Shown here: positions 1 to 6,467 of the stretch, in pieces
How positions within the stretch are numbered: the stretch's first letter is position 1
Layout of the letters: every line of letters starts with the position of its first letter
Source: Bizionia sp.
Lineage (GTDB): Bacteria > Bacteroidota > Bacteroidia > Flavobacteriales > Flavobacteriaceae
Assembly: GCA_018067115.1 (NCBI GenBank)
Contig: JAGPVI010000119.1
Location: 1-7,588, forward strand
Direction: 5' to 3'
Length of the DNA stretch: 7,588 nt
Notes under the pieces: generated by a model
Database searches by the model: none
Told to the model about the DNA's origin: nothing
What the model saw: only the letters and a program-made list of their open reading frames with translations
Position numbers and translations under genes: made by a program

Positions 1-893
1 AAGCGCTGAATAGCAGCTATACCCAATTCAACCTGAGTATTAATATCTGCATCTGATAGTGATTGTTGTAAGAATTCTTGCTGCGGGGTTTGCATTTGCG
101 ACAAATCGATATCGAAAATGAATGTTACAATTGAAAAAAGCACACCTCCTAAGAGTATCCAGATAACAAACTGAGTAACACCGGCAAGGGACGTTCCTAT
201 AATTTTACCTAACATTAACTGCATAGGTTTCACGGATGAAATAATAACTTCAATAATACGACTTGTTTTTTCTTCGATAACAGAGCGCATAATCATATTT
301 CCGTAAATAATGATAAACATAAAAAGCAAATATCCAGAAGCGCCACCAAATATAAGTTTAAAAAAACTATCTAATTTTGATGTTCTTTCACCATCAAAAT
401 TTTCCTGATTTATAGTAATATCGATGGTTGATGATTTTATTAAAGACACATCAACTTTTTTCTGAATTAAATTTAAATCTGTTAAACGCCGTTCAATTTT
501 TATTTCCAAATCTGAAATCACTGACATAGACGCCGATTCTTGCGAATAAAACTCAATGCCTTTTGTTATATTTTCTGGATTGTCGAAAGAAGAGATATGA
601 AGTAAACCATAATTTTCTTGTTCTTTCACAACTGTTTTAGCGGTTTCTAAAGACATATTACTAAGTATCTTATATTTAGTAAACTCTGAGTCTTCGAACA
701 TATCGTGCACCAATCCAGACTCGTCGAGCACTGAAATATGTCGGACTTTATCGTTATTAATTTGTGATAAATACGCGACTAAGGTCACTAAAGCAATCAT
801 AATAATAGGACTTAATACAGTCATTATTACAAACGATTTATTTCTAACCTTGGTGAGATATTCGCGTTTTATTATAAGTGGTAAATGATTCAT
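1..893 (-). CDS. ABC exporter permease, NatB/ABC-2 type (3' end outside window)
   Basis: Membrane subunit of an ABC-2 type exporter, probably partner of the ATPase encoded just upstream. I translated it by hand: ATG at 893-891, open for 297 codons to the window edge, so the C-terminal part is missing. The N-terminus MNHLPLIIKREYLTKVRNKS is followed by a membrane segment at about residues 20-42, then a large hydrophilic domain (about 43-180) that should lie outside the cytoplasm. A second membrane segment is at about 184-202, then a conserved cytoplasmic stretch with IEEKTSRIIEVIISSVKP (206-223), a hallmark of NatB-like permeases, and a third membrane segment at about 233-260. The start lies 6 bases after the ATPase stop, so the two are surely cotranscribed. 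NatB relatives are linked to sodium or drug efflux, but the substrate cannot be read from sequence. The family assignment is solid and the transported substrate unknown. Confidence 0.92.
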   Translation of the reverse strand, partial: MNHLPLIIKREYLTKVRNKSFVIMTVLSPIIMIALVTLVAYLSQINNDKVRHISVLDESGLVHDMFEDSEFTKYKILSNMSLETAKTVVKEQENYGLLHISSFDNPENITKGIEFYSQESASMSVISDLEIKIERRLTDLNLIQKKVDVSLIKSSTIDITINQENFDGERTSKLDSFFKLIFGGASGYLLFMFIIIYGNMIMRSVIEEKTSRIIEVIISSVKPMQLMLGKIIGTSLAGVTQFVIWILLGGVLFSIVTFIFDIDLSQMQTPQQEFLQQSLSDADINTQVELGIAAIQR

Positions 894-899
894 AAGGCA

Positions 900-1826
900 C
901 TAATTACTTTTTACGGTTTTAATAAATATATCATTCACACTAGGAATAAGCTCTACAAAATGCGACACTTGTCCTTTACCCGTTAAATAATTCAACAGTT
1001 CGTTGGCCGAGCCCTGTTCTGTCAGTTTAATATTTAGTTTCAACTCATTACCAAGGGTTCTAAATTCGGCTGGGCTAACCATAAAACGCTCTGCAAGATT
1101 TTGGCGTACTTGTTCAGGGTTATCGGTATTTAAACCAACCTCGAACGTATTGGTTTTATATTGTTTTTTAATATCTATTAAATTACCGTCTAGTATTTTA
1201 TTCGATTTATGAATTAATGCAATATGATCACAAAGCTCTTCAACAGATTCCATTCTATGGGTCGAGAAAATAACGGTTGCCCCTTCATTTTTTAATCTTA
1301 GAATTTCATCTTTAATAATATCTGCATTTATGGGATCGAAACCAGAAAAAGGCTCATCGAAAATTAATAATTTAGGCTCGTGTAATACTGTGACCACAAA
1401 TTGTATTTTTTGGGCCATTCCCTTAGAAAGTTCTTGTATTTTCTTATTCCACCAATCGCCAATTTCTAAGCGCTCAAACCACTCGTGAAGTTTCTTTTTG
1501 GCTTCGGCCTTCTGCATGCCTTTAAGTTGTGCTAAATACAATGCTTGCTCACCAACTTTCATAGATTTGTACAACCCGCGTTCTTCGGGTAAATACCCAA
1601 TATCTTTAATATGAGCATTTTTTAAAGGTTCACCATCCAATAAAACGTGCCCTGTATCTGGCATTGTAATTTGATTGATAATTCTAATTAAAGTGGTCTT
1701 CCCTGCTCCATTAGGTCCCAAAAGTCCAAAAATACTACCTTTAGGCACTGCAATAGACACGTTATTGAGGGCGGTATGCTCCCCAAAAGTTTTAGAAACT
1801 GAATGTGCCTCTAATAAATTGTTCAT
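900..1826 (-). CDS. ABC exporter ATP-binding protein, NatA-like
   Basis: Cytoplasmic ATPase that would power the permease encoded 6 bases downstream. The 308-residue protein has one nucleotide-binding domain (about 4-215): Walker A GPNGAGKT at 37-44, signature LSKGM at 133-137, Walker B LLIFDEP at 153-159 with catalytic E158, D-loop SGFD at 161-164 and switch histidine H190. The Q-loop region reads GYLPEERGLY (77-86), without the usual glutamine, as I recall for this NatA-like subgroup. Residues 220-308 form a C-terminal extension common in exporters of the NatA/DUF4162 kind. The start is ATG with no Shine-Dalgarno sequence. A weak -7-like box on the minus strand (TATATTTA, 1865-1858) lies about 30 bases upstream, so the pair probably has its own promoter, separated from dnaJ by terminators. 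The substrate is unknown; sodium efflux is only suggested by homology to NatA. Confidence 0.95.
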   Translation of the reverse strand: MNNLLEAHSVSKTFGEHTALNNVSIAVPKGSIFGLLGPNGAGKTTLIRIINQITMPDTGHVLLDGEPLKNAHIKDIGYLPEERGLYKSMKVGEQALYLAQLKGMQKAEAKKKLHEWFERLEIGDWWNKKIQELSKGMAQKIQFVVTVLHEPKLLIFDEPFSGFDPINADIIKDEILRLKNEGATVIFSTHRMESVEELCDHIALIHKSNKILDGNLIDIKKQYKTNTFEVGLNTDNPEQVRQNLAERFMVSPAEFRTLGNELKLNIKLTEQGSANELLNYLTGKGQVSHFVELIPSVNDIFIKTVKSN

Positions 1827-1985
1827 ATAATTATAATTGCTACGCTATTTTACTCTGTAAATATAAAAAAAGGAACGCTCGCATTTTAGCACTAAAGCGT
1901 ATTTTAATGCCCCTATCGAATAAAAAAAGCAGCAAACACTCTTTTAGACAGTATTAAGAAGCTATACTAGATTAAAAAAAGGTCT
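1827..1985. other. Left half of the long intergenic region, little visible
   Basis: This is the ATPase-proximal half of the 374-base gap between the ABC ATPase gene and dnaJ. It is very AT-rich, and I find no open frame with protein-like composition. The only candidate signal is the weak minus-strand -7-like box TATATTTA at 1865-1858, which could serve the ABC operon but lacks the final G of the TAnnTTTG consensus and has no recognisable -33 element. The ACGCT and AGCGT arms near 1875-1896 are too short and too far apart to call a hairpin. Confidence 0.4.
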
Positions 1986-2071
1986 AAAAAGCAAAACCCA
2001 CCCTTAAAAATAAGGATGGGAAAAAAATTGCTATGAAAAAGAAAAATAATTACTGGCGCAATACCAGTAAT
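1986..2071 (-). ncRNA. Candidate small RNA with 5' hairpin and intrinsic terminator
   Basis: On the minus strand three elements lie in the order expected of a small RNA gene. First is a perfect Bacteroidota -7 box, TATATTTG (2083-2076). Five bases later an inverted repeat begins: ATTACTGG (2071-2064), a 7-base loop, CCAGTAAT (2056-2049). After a U-rich linker comes the terminator hairpin at 2020-1997 with a broken U tract. The product would be about 86 nt. Seen: the motif match and both hairpins. Inferred: that they belong to one transcript. Against it, no -33 element (TTTG) sits at the right distance, and the segment could simply be the 3' trailer of dnaJ mRNA that escapes the first terminator. 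I recognise no known RNA family. Confidence 0.3.
1997..2020 (-). terminator. Intrinsic terminator hairpin, minus strand
   Basis: Read on the minus strand, CCCATCCTTA, a TTTT loop and TAAGGGTGGG form a 10-bp stem containing one U-G wobble, followed by TTTTGCTTTTT. On the plus strand the same wobble position becomes an A-C mismatch, so the hairpin is stronger in the minus direction. It would stop transcription from dnaJ, or from the candidate small RNA, before the ABC operon. Confidence 0.65.
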
Positions 2072-2134
2072 ATACCAAATATAGCATTTTTTACTATATT
2101 ATTGATTAATGCGCTTAATAACTTCCTGAAAAAC

Positions 2135-2165
2135 AAAAAAATCCTGTAAAAACAGGATTTTTTTT
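2135..2165 (-). terminator. Intrinsic terminator of the grpE-dnaJ operon
   Basis: Seven A, TCCTGT (2142-2147), an AAAA loop, ACAGGA (2152-2157) and eight T make a hairpin with a 13-bp stem whose outer half is A-T. It begins 36 bases beyond the dnaJ stop. The A run gives a U tract on the minus strand and the T run gives one on the plus strand, so it could act in both directions, but the only gene ending nearby is dnaJ. Confidence 0.8.
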
Positions 2166-2200
2166 AAGCGCTAAAAAGCGTTGATTAACGTATCATTTAA

Positions 2201-3328
2201 TTAAGAAAACATATCTTTTACTTTCTCAAAGAATGATTTGTCTGAGTGTTCAGGTTTTGGTTGAAAATGCTCATCATCTACCATACTCTCAAAAAACTCT
2301 TTTTGTGTTTTACTTAATGTTTTTGGTGTCCAAACATTAACGTGTACTAATAAATCTCCTTTACCATACCCATTAATACTTGGTATTCCTTTACCACGTA
2401 AGCGTAAAATTTTACCAGATTGCATTCCAGCTTCAATTTTAATACGCACTTTACCTGTTACAGTGTCGATTTCTTTAGAACTTCCTAAAACAGCATCTGG
2501 CACACTTACATACAGATCGTAATGTAAATTATCTCCTTCTCGCTGTAAAGTCGCGTGATCTGCTTCTTCAATAGCTACTAATAAATCTCCAGAAACACCA
2601 TTTCCTGGCGCTTCGTTACCTTTACCAGAAACTTTAAGCTGCATCCCATCGACAACCCCCGCAGGAATTTTTACCGGAATCGTTTCTTCTTTTATTTTAA
2701 AACCTTGAGCATCTGCATCATCTGGTTTTTTATCTATAATCTGTCCTGCTCCCCCACATGAAGTACACGTGCTAGCGGTTTGCATACGCCCTAAAATAGT
2801 ATTGGTAACACGCATTACTTGTCCGGCACCATTACACGTAGAACATGTTTTATAGGTAGTGCCCGCAGCTTGTACTTTACGCTTTACTTTTATTTTTTTC
2901 TCTACTCCATTAGCAATTTCTTCTAATGTAAGTTTTAAGCGTACACGTAAATTACTTCCTTTTACACGACGTTGGCCACCGCCACCTCCAAAACCAGAGA
3001 AACCGCCGCCGCCGCCAAAGCCACCACCAAAAATATCACCGAATTGGCTAAATATGTCATCCATATTCATACCGCCTCCGCCGCCACCAAAACCGCCGTT
3101 TCCGTCGAATGCTTGGTGACCAAATTGGTCGTATCGTGCTTTTTTATCTGCGTTACTTAAAACTTCATAAGCTTCAGCTGCTTCTTTAAATTTACTTTCG
3201 GCTTCAGTATCATCAGGATTTTTATCAGGATGAAATTCTATCGCTTTTTTTCGATATGCTTTTTTAACTTCCGCTGCTGTAGCACTTTTTTGTATGCCTA
3301 GTATTTCGTAATAGTCTCTCTTTGCCAT
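2201..3328 (-). CDS. dnaJ: Chaperone protein DnaJ (reduced zinc region)
   Basis: J-protein co-chaperone that delivers unfolded clients to DnaK and stimulates its ATPase in the cytoplasm. The 375 residues show the type I order: J domain at about 4-68 with the HPD motif at 33-35; a glycine/phenylalanine linker at about 75-118 with polyglycine runs; a shortened cysteine region; client-binding beta domains at about 215-335 (VKIPAGV at 219-225); and a C-terminal tail ending FFEKVKDMFS. Classical DnaJ has four CxxCxGxG motifs, but here only two exist, CSTCNGAG (162-169) and CTSCGGAG (188-195). Their spacing and flanks match motifs 2 and 3, so motifs 1 and 4 appear to be missing. The gene starts 9 bases after grpE and is cotranscribed with it. 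The ATG start gives MAKRDYYEIL, the usual N-terminus of the family. A terminator follows at 2135-2165. Confidence 0.97.
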   Translation of the reverse strand: MAKRDYYEILGIQKSATAAEVKKAYRKKAIEFHPDKNPDDTEAESKFKEAAEAYEVLSNADKKARYDQFGHQAFDGNGGFGGGGGGMNMDDIFSQFGDIFGGGFGGGGGFSGFGGGGGQRRVKGSNLRVRLKLTLEEIANGVEKKIKVKRKVQAAGTTYKTCSTCNGAGQVMRVTNTILGRMQTASTCTSCGGAGQIIDKKPDDADAQGFKIKEETIPVKIPAGVVDGMQLKVSGKGNEAPGNGVSGDLLVAIEEADHATLQREGDNLHYDLYVSVPDAVLGSSKEIDTVTGKVRIKIEAGMQSGKILRLRGKGIPSINGYGKGDLLVHVNVWTPKTLSKTQKEFFESMVDDEHFQPKPEHSDKSFFEKVKDMFS

Positions 3329-3337
3329 CGTTTTGTT

Positions 3338-3874
3338 TTATTGGCCTGTTACCACCTTTGGGAAACGAATTATTTTGTCTCCTAATTTATATCCTTTTTC
3401 TAAAACGTCTATAATTTTACCTTTTAGCTTATCACTTGGCGCTGCCACTTGCGTGATTGCCTGGTGCATATCGGCATTAAAATCATCTCCAGATCTAACA
3501 TCGACTTCCGATAATCCTTTTTGCTCTAGTGTGTTTTTTAATTTTTTACTAATTAATTCCACTCCTTTTAAAAGGCCTTTTTCTTTAGTCTTAGAAATCT
3601 CTAAGTACGCACGGTCGAAATCATCAAGAACAGGAAGTAGTGACACAATTACATCTTCACTTGCTGTTTTAAATAATTCGATACGCTCTTTCGAGGTTCT
3701 TCTTTTATAGTTTTCAAACTCAGCAAAAAGACGTAAAAACTTATCTTTTTCTTGATTTAATTCTTCTGTAAGCTTCTCTTCTGGAGAAAGCGTTTCGTTT
3801 TCAATAACTTCTGCAGTATTCTCCTCGATAGATTGCTCTACTGCTTCTTCGTTTTTATCTATGTCTTTACTCAT
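3338..3874 (-). CDS. grpE: Nucleotide exchange factor GrpE
   Basis: GrpE releases ADP from DnaK and so resets the chaperone cycle. With the chosen ATG start the protein has 178 residues. An acidic, disordered N-terminus (1-30) is followed by a long helical coiled-coil segment (about 31-75, including FAEFENYKRRT at 50-60) used for dimerisation, then the four-helix part, and a C-terminal beta domain with the family signature around MHQAI (136-140) and GYKLGDKIIRFPKVV (161-175). An in-frame GTG at 3895 would add seven residues. I prefer the ATG at 3874-3872 because MSKDIDKN is a more natural N-terminus and because a 7/8 match to the -7 box (CACTTTTG, minus strand, 3916-3909) would leave too short a leader for the GTG. 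That box is weak and has no clear -33 partner. dnaJ follows 9 bases after the stop; dnaK is not in the window. Confidence 0.95.
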   Translation of the reverse strand: MSKDIDKNEEAVEQSIEENTAEVIENETLSPEEKLTEELNQEKDKFLRLFAEFENYKRRTSKERIELFKTASEDVIVSLLPVLDDFDRAYLEISKTKEKGLLKGVELISKKLKNTLEQKGLSEVDVRSGDDFNADMHQAITQVAAPSDKLKGKIIDVLEKGYKLGDKIIRFPKVVTGQ

Positions 3875-3969
3875 TGTCGTATTCTTTTTAAACACAATCT
3901 ACTTGTGGCAAAAGTGCTGCCATTAATATAAAAATGCCATAATGTCACTTTTTAATTTTAAGATTTTTT

Positions 3970-4002
3970 TTTGAATTCTATTCGGTAGATTAATTATATT
4001 TG
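3970..4002 (+). promoter_or_regulatory. Bacteroidota-type promoter for the YceI lipoprotein gene
   Basis: A TTTG (3970-3973) is separated by 21 bases from TATATTTG (3995-4002), a perfect match to the -7 consensus TAnnTTTG used by the primary sigma factor of Bacteroidota. Transcription would start near 4008, giving a leader of about 27 nt that is AT-rich and has no Shine-Dalgarno sequence. Confidence 0.6.
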
Positions 4003-4034
4003 ATGTCACTAATCATTTAATACAAATTAAAATT

Positions 4035-4703
4035 ATGAAAAGAAGTTTTTTAAATATTTTCGCTGTTGTTGCCCTTGGCCTAGCTGTTGTAGGATGTAAA
4101 AAAGGAAATGAAGCAACCACAACCGAAGCTGAAGCTCCTGCAGTAACAGAAGCAACTGCTCAAACATACAAAGTGCTTACTGACGAGTCTACGATTGAGT
4201 GGAAAGGGTTTAAACCTGCTGGAACACATTTTGGAACAATTAATATTGAAAGTGGAGTTCTTAATCTTGAAGATAACGTTATCCAAAGTGGTACTTTCTT
4301 AATTGATATGACGTCTATCGAGGTTAACGATTTAGAAGGTGACGATAAAGCAGGTCTTGAAGGACACTTAAAAGGAAGTATGGAAGGTAAAGAAGATCAT
4401 TTCTTTAACGTTGAAAAATTCCCTACTGGTACTTTTGAAGTTACTGGTATATCTACTGATGCTGATGGTAATATGATGTTATCTGGAAACTTAGAGTTAA
4501 AAGGTAATAAAAATAACATTACTATTCCTGTAAGCGTAGCTACAAGCGGTGAAGATTTAACTTTAACAAGTGACACTTTTACTATAGACAGAACGAAATG
4601 GTCTGTAAATTATAGTTCTAAATCTTTATTTGAAGATCTTGGAGATAAATTCATCAATGATGATATTGAATTAAAAATTGTTGTAAAAGCTAAAAAAGCG
4701 TAA
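4035..4703 (+). CDS. YceI-domain lipoprotein
   Basis: Secreted lipoprotein of 222 residues. The N-terminus has two basic residues, a hydrophobic stretch (5-17) and the lipobox AVVGC with the lipidated cysteine at C21. A low-complexity linker rich in T, E and A (22-43) follows, then a YceI domain at about 44-218. Recognisable parts are STIEWKGFKPAGTHFGTI (52-69), HFFNVEKFP (122-130) and the C-terminal TFTIDRTKWSVNY (181-193). YceI proteins fold as lipocalin-like barrels that bind long isoprenoid or fatty chains; the ligand and physiological role here are unknown. The gene is monocistronic, with its own promoter at 3970-4002 and a strong terminator at 4729-4764, and is divergent from grpE. The ATG at 4035 is the only sensible start because it directly precedes the signal peptide. 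Confidence 0.93.
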   Translation: MKRSFLNIFAVVALGLAVVGCKKGNEATTTEAEAPAVTEATAQTYKVLTDESTIEWKGFKPAGTHFGTINIESGVLNLEDNVIQSGTFLIDMTSIEVNDLEGDDKAGLEGHLKGSMEGKEDHFFNVEKFPTGTFEVTGISTDADGNMMLSGNLELKGNKNNITIPVSVATSGEDLTLTSDTFTIDRTKWSVNYSSKSLFEDLGDKFINDDIELKIVVKAKKA

Positions 4704-4728
4704 TACTTTTTTACAACTTACATTACAT

Positions 4729-4764
4729 AAAAAGCCATTCTTAATTAAAGAATGGCTTTTTTTT
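4729..4764. terminator. Bidirectional terminator between convergent genes
   Basis: A 14-bp stem, AAAAAGCCATTCTT (4729-4742) against its complement (4748-4761) with the loop AATTA, is followed by T up to 4764. It lies 25 bases after the stop of the YceI gene on the plus strand. On the minus strand the A run supplies a five-base U tract for the gene ending at 4788. It can end both transcripts. Confidence 0.88.
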
Positions 4765-4787
4765 ATGACTGTATTTTAACTTGCTAA

Positions 4788-5705
4788 TTATTGCTGCGGG
4801 GATTGCAGCAACTCGTGTAATGCTGCATTTAAATTGTGGTACTTAAAATGAAATCCTTTATTCTCGATTTTCTTAGAACACACACGCTGACTTTCGAATA
4901 GTAAAATATGCATATCTCCTAAAACCACTTTCATAACGAATTTTGGAATATTAGGTAAAAACAATGGTGCATCGAGTTGGTTTGCAATGGCCTTTGTAAT
5001 TTCGGCGTTAGTTTTAGAGTTTGGTGCAACTCCATTGTACACCCCTTCTAATTTAAATTGTGTAACATAAATAAAAATGCGTGCTAAATCTTGAATATGA
5101 ATCCAAGAATTCCATTGTTCGCCCGAGCCCATATTAGCTCCGAAACCATACTTTATAGGTTTTTTCAATTCTGGAAAAGCACCACCATCGTTAGAGAGCA
5201 CCAAACCAATCCTCACTTTAGATACTGTAATACCTAGCGAAGAAAAATTATCGACTGCATTTTCCCAAAGCGAAACCACCTTACCTAAAAAGGAGGTGCT
5301 CACGTTCTTTTCGTCTTCGGTATAATAATTAGTCAACGAATCTGGATAAATCCCAATAGCACTAGCCGAAACTACTTGAGTTACGGTATGTGTATTATTC
5401 GCTAAAGTTTTATGTAGTAACGCCGTTGTTTTTACACGACTGTCTATAATAATTTGTTTTTGTTTGGACGTCCACCTTTTAGAGATACTAGCGCCAACCA
5501 GATGTATAATAGCATCGACATCCTGTAAACAACTAACATCAATTTCTTCGGTATTAGGGTTCCATAAAAAGCCACGATAGTTATCTTTGTTAGAAAGTTT
5601 AGAAGCACTAGTCGTTAAATAACTCACCGATATGTTGTTATCGTGACATTGTTTAACGATTTCACTCCCTATTAATCCTGTGGCTCCGGTAATTAGTACG
5701 CGCAT
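4788..5705 (-). CDS. TIGR01777-family epimerase-like SDR protein (YfcH-like)
   Basis: Extended short-chain dehydrogenase-like protein of 305 residues, close to the family's usual length of about 300. The N-terminal Rossmann motif is GATGLIG (7-13), which binds NAD(P). The stretch IIHLVGASISKRWT (66-79) and the SASAIGIY segment (113-120) are typical of the TIGR01777 family, as is FLGKVVSLWENA (139-150). The C-terminal part, about 250-302, matches the DUF1731 domain, including GDMHILLFESQRV (264-276). Members are annotated as nucleoside-diphosphate-sugar epimerases by fold, but no substrate is established. The ATG start immediately gives MRVLITG. The gene lies 77 bases after the mnmD stop with no terminator between, so readthrough from the upstream pair is likely. 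No full -7 box is visible in that gap, only a degenerate TATTTTG on the minus strand near 5730. Confidence 0.92.
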   Translation of the reverse strand: MRVLITGATGLIGSEIVKQCHDNNISVSYLTTSASKLSNKDNYRGFLWNPNTEEIDVSCLQDVDAIIHLVGASISKRWTSKQKQIIIDSRVKTTALLHKTLANNTHTVTQVVSASAIGIYPDSLTNYYTEDEKNVSTSFLGKVVSLWENAVDNFSSLGITVSKVRIGLVLSNDGGAFPELKKPIKYGFGANMGSGEQWNSWIHIQDLARIFIYVTQFKLEGVYNGVAPNSKTNAEITKAIANQLDAPLFLPNIPKFVMKVVLGDMHILLFESQRVCSKKIENKGFHFKYHNLNAALHELLQSPQQ

Positions 5706-5782
5706 TTCATTTTTTTATTTAAAGTACAAAATATCACACCGTCAGTTGCCATCTTTAAGTAAGGTTTAACATATGGAAAACA

Positions 5783-6466
5783 CTATAGTTTATAGGCTCT
5801 AAGCATATGTCGTTTGCCTGGAGGCCCATCAAGTTTTTCGACTTTAAAACCTGCACTAATCATGGCGCGTCTTGCATGCCCTTGCACACAATAGGTTACC
5901 AAAACACCATTGGGTTTCAATGCGGCAAACATAGCTTTAAAAATAGCTTCGGTCCATAATTCTGGTTGTACTCTTGGGCCAAAAGCATCAAAATAAATCA
6001 CATCGAATTCGGAGATAGCGTCAATCTCAAGAAAGCTCTTTTTTTGTTTTTTAAGCTGAAAGACATCCGAAACAGTTTCAAAAGTTTCCCAAGGTTGGGA
6101 ATGCATTTTATTAAACCATGCGGATGCGGCATCTAAAGTTCCCTCTGAATAATTGAGCGACTGCAGTTCTTCCTCGGTAATAGGATAAGCTTCTACCCCA
6201 ACATATTTAGTCGGCAACTGATGCTTTTCAGCGTATAACAAGGTTAAAAAAGCATTCAATCCCGTACCAAATCCTATTTCTAGAATTGACACATCTTGAA
6301 TGCTTTCTTTATGTTTTTCCGAAGTTAAAAAACCAACAAGTCCTTTTTCTAAATACACATAATTCGCCTCTTGTATTGCGCCGTGTTTAGAATGGTATTG
6401 CTCGTTCCATTCGGGAATATGAATGGTTTTAGAACCATCCTCGGTAGTAATAATTTGTCGTTTCAA
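5783..6466 (-). CDS. mnmD: tRNA (mnm5s2U34) methyltransferase MnmD
   Basis: SAM-dependent methyltransferase of the DUF752/MnmC N-domain family, which carries out the last step of mnm5s2U synthesis at the wobble base of certain tRNAs (nm5s2U to mnm5s2U). The 227-residue protein has the SAM-binding motif EIGFGTGLN at 63-71, an acidic VEAYP at 91-95, the active-site region DVIYFDAFGP (155-164) and the C-terminal GPPGKRHMLRA (214-224). The FAD-dependent oxidase domain fused in E. coli MnmC is absent, and the protein ends directly after the methyltransferase fold. The start codon is TTG at 6466-6464. It is supported by the family-like N-terminus MKRQIITTEDGS and by an in-frame stop only three codons upstream; the next methionine is residue 121. 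The TTG follows the DUF4920 stop by one base, which points to translational coupling. Confidence 0.92.
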   Translation of the reverse strand: MKRQIITTEDGSKTIHIPEWNEQYHSKHGAIQEANYVYLEKGLVGFLTSEKHKESIQDVSILEIGFGTGLNAFLTLLYAEKHQLPTKYVGVEAYPITEEELQSLNYSEGTLDAASAWFNKMHSQPWETFETVSDVFQLKKQKKSFLEIDAISEFDVIYFDAFGPRVQPELWTEAIFKAMFAALKPNGVLVTYCVQGHARRAMISAGFKVEKLDGPPGKRHMLRAYKL

Positions 6467-6467
6467 A

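Noticed and set aside
1003..1212. Plus-strand open frame of 69 codons
   Set aside because: It lies wholly inside the ABC ATPase gene on the other strand and has no domain, promoter or start context.
2033..2149. Plus-strand ORF of 38 codons (MKKKNNYWRN...), with a hydrophobic stretch near residues 18-28
   Set aside because: It is antisense to the terminators and candidate RNA of the dnaJ side, its stop lies inside the terminator hairpin at 2135-2165, its composition is what AT-rich noncoding DNA gives by chance, and no plus-strand promoter box precedes it.
2942..3120. GC-rich tandem-like repeat of GGN/CCN triplets
   Set aside because: It is the glycine/phenylalanine linker of DnaJ, a normal feature of the family, not a separate repeat element.
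2859..3160. Two plus-strand open frames rich in proline or in alanine and threonine
   Set aside because: They are antisense to the glycine-rich linker and flanking parts of dnaJ; GGN glycine codons read backwards give the proline runs.
3333..3710. Plus-strand open frame of 125 codons
   Set aside because: It is antisense to grpE, whose protein is a clear family member; the frame is a shadow of helical codon usage.
3875..3895. GTG start for grpE seven codons upstream
   Set aside because: The ATG at 3874 gives the more typical N-terminus and a longer leader from the candidate -7 box; GTG starts are uncommon here.
4080..4286. Minus-strand open frame of 68 codons, rich in cysteine, serine and phenylalanine
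   Set aside because: It is antisense to the signal peptide and linker of the YceI lipoprotein; the composition mirrors the GAA/GCA-rich linker.
5783..5795. Small palindrome CTATA-GTT-TATAG at the end of mnmD
   Set aside because: It has only 5 A-T-rich base pairs, lies within coding sequence and stop codon, and has no U tract, so it is not a credible terminator or operator.
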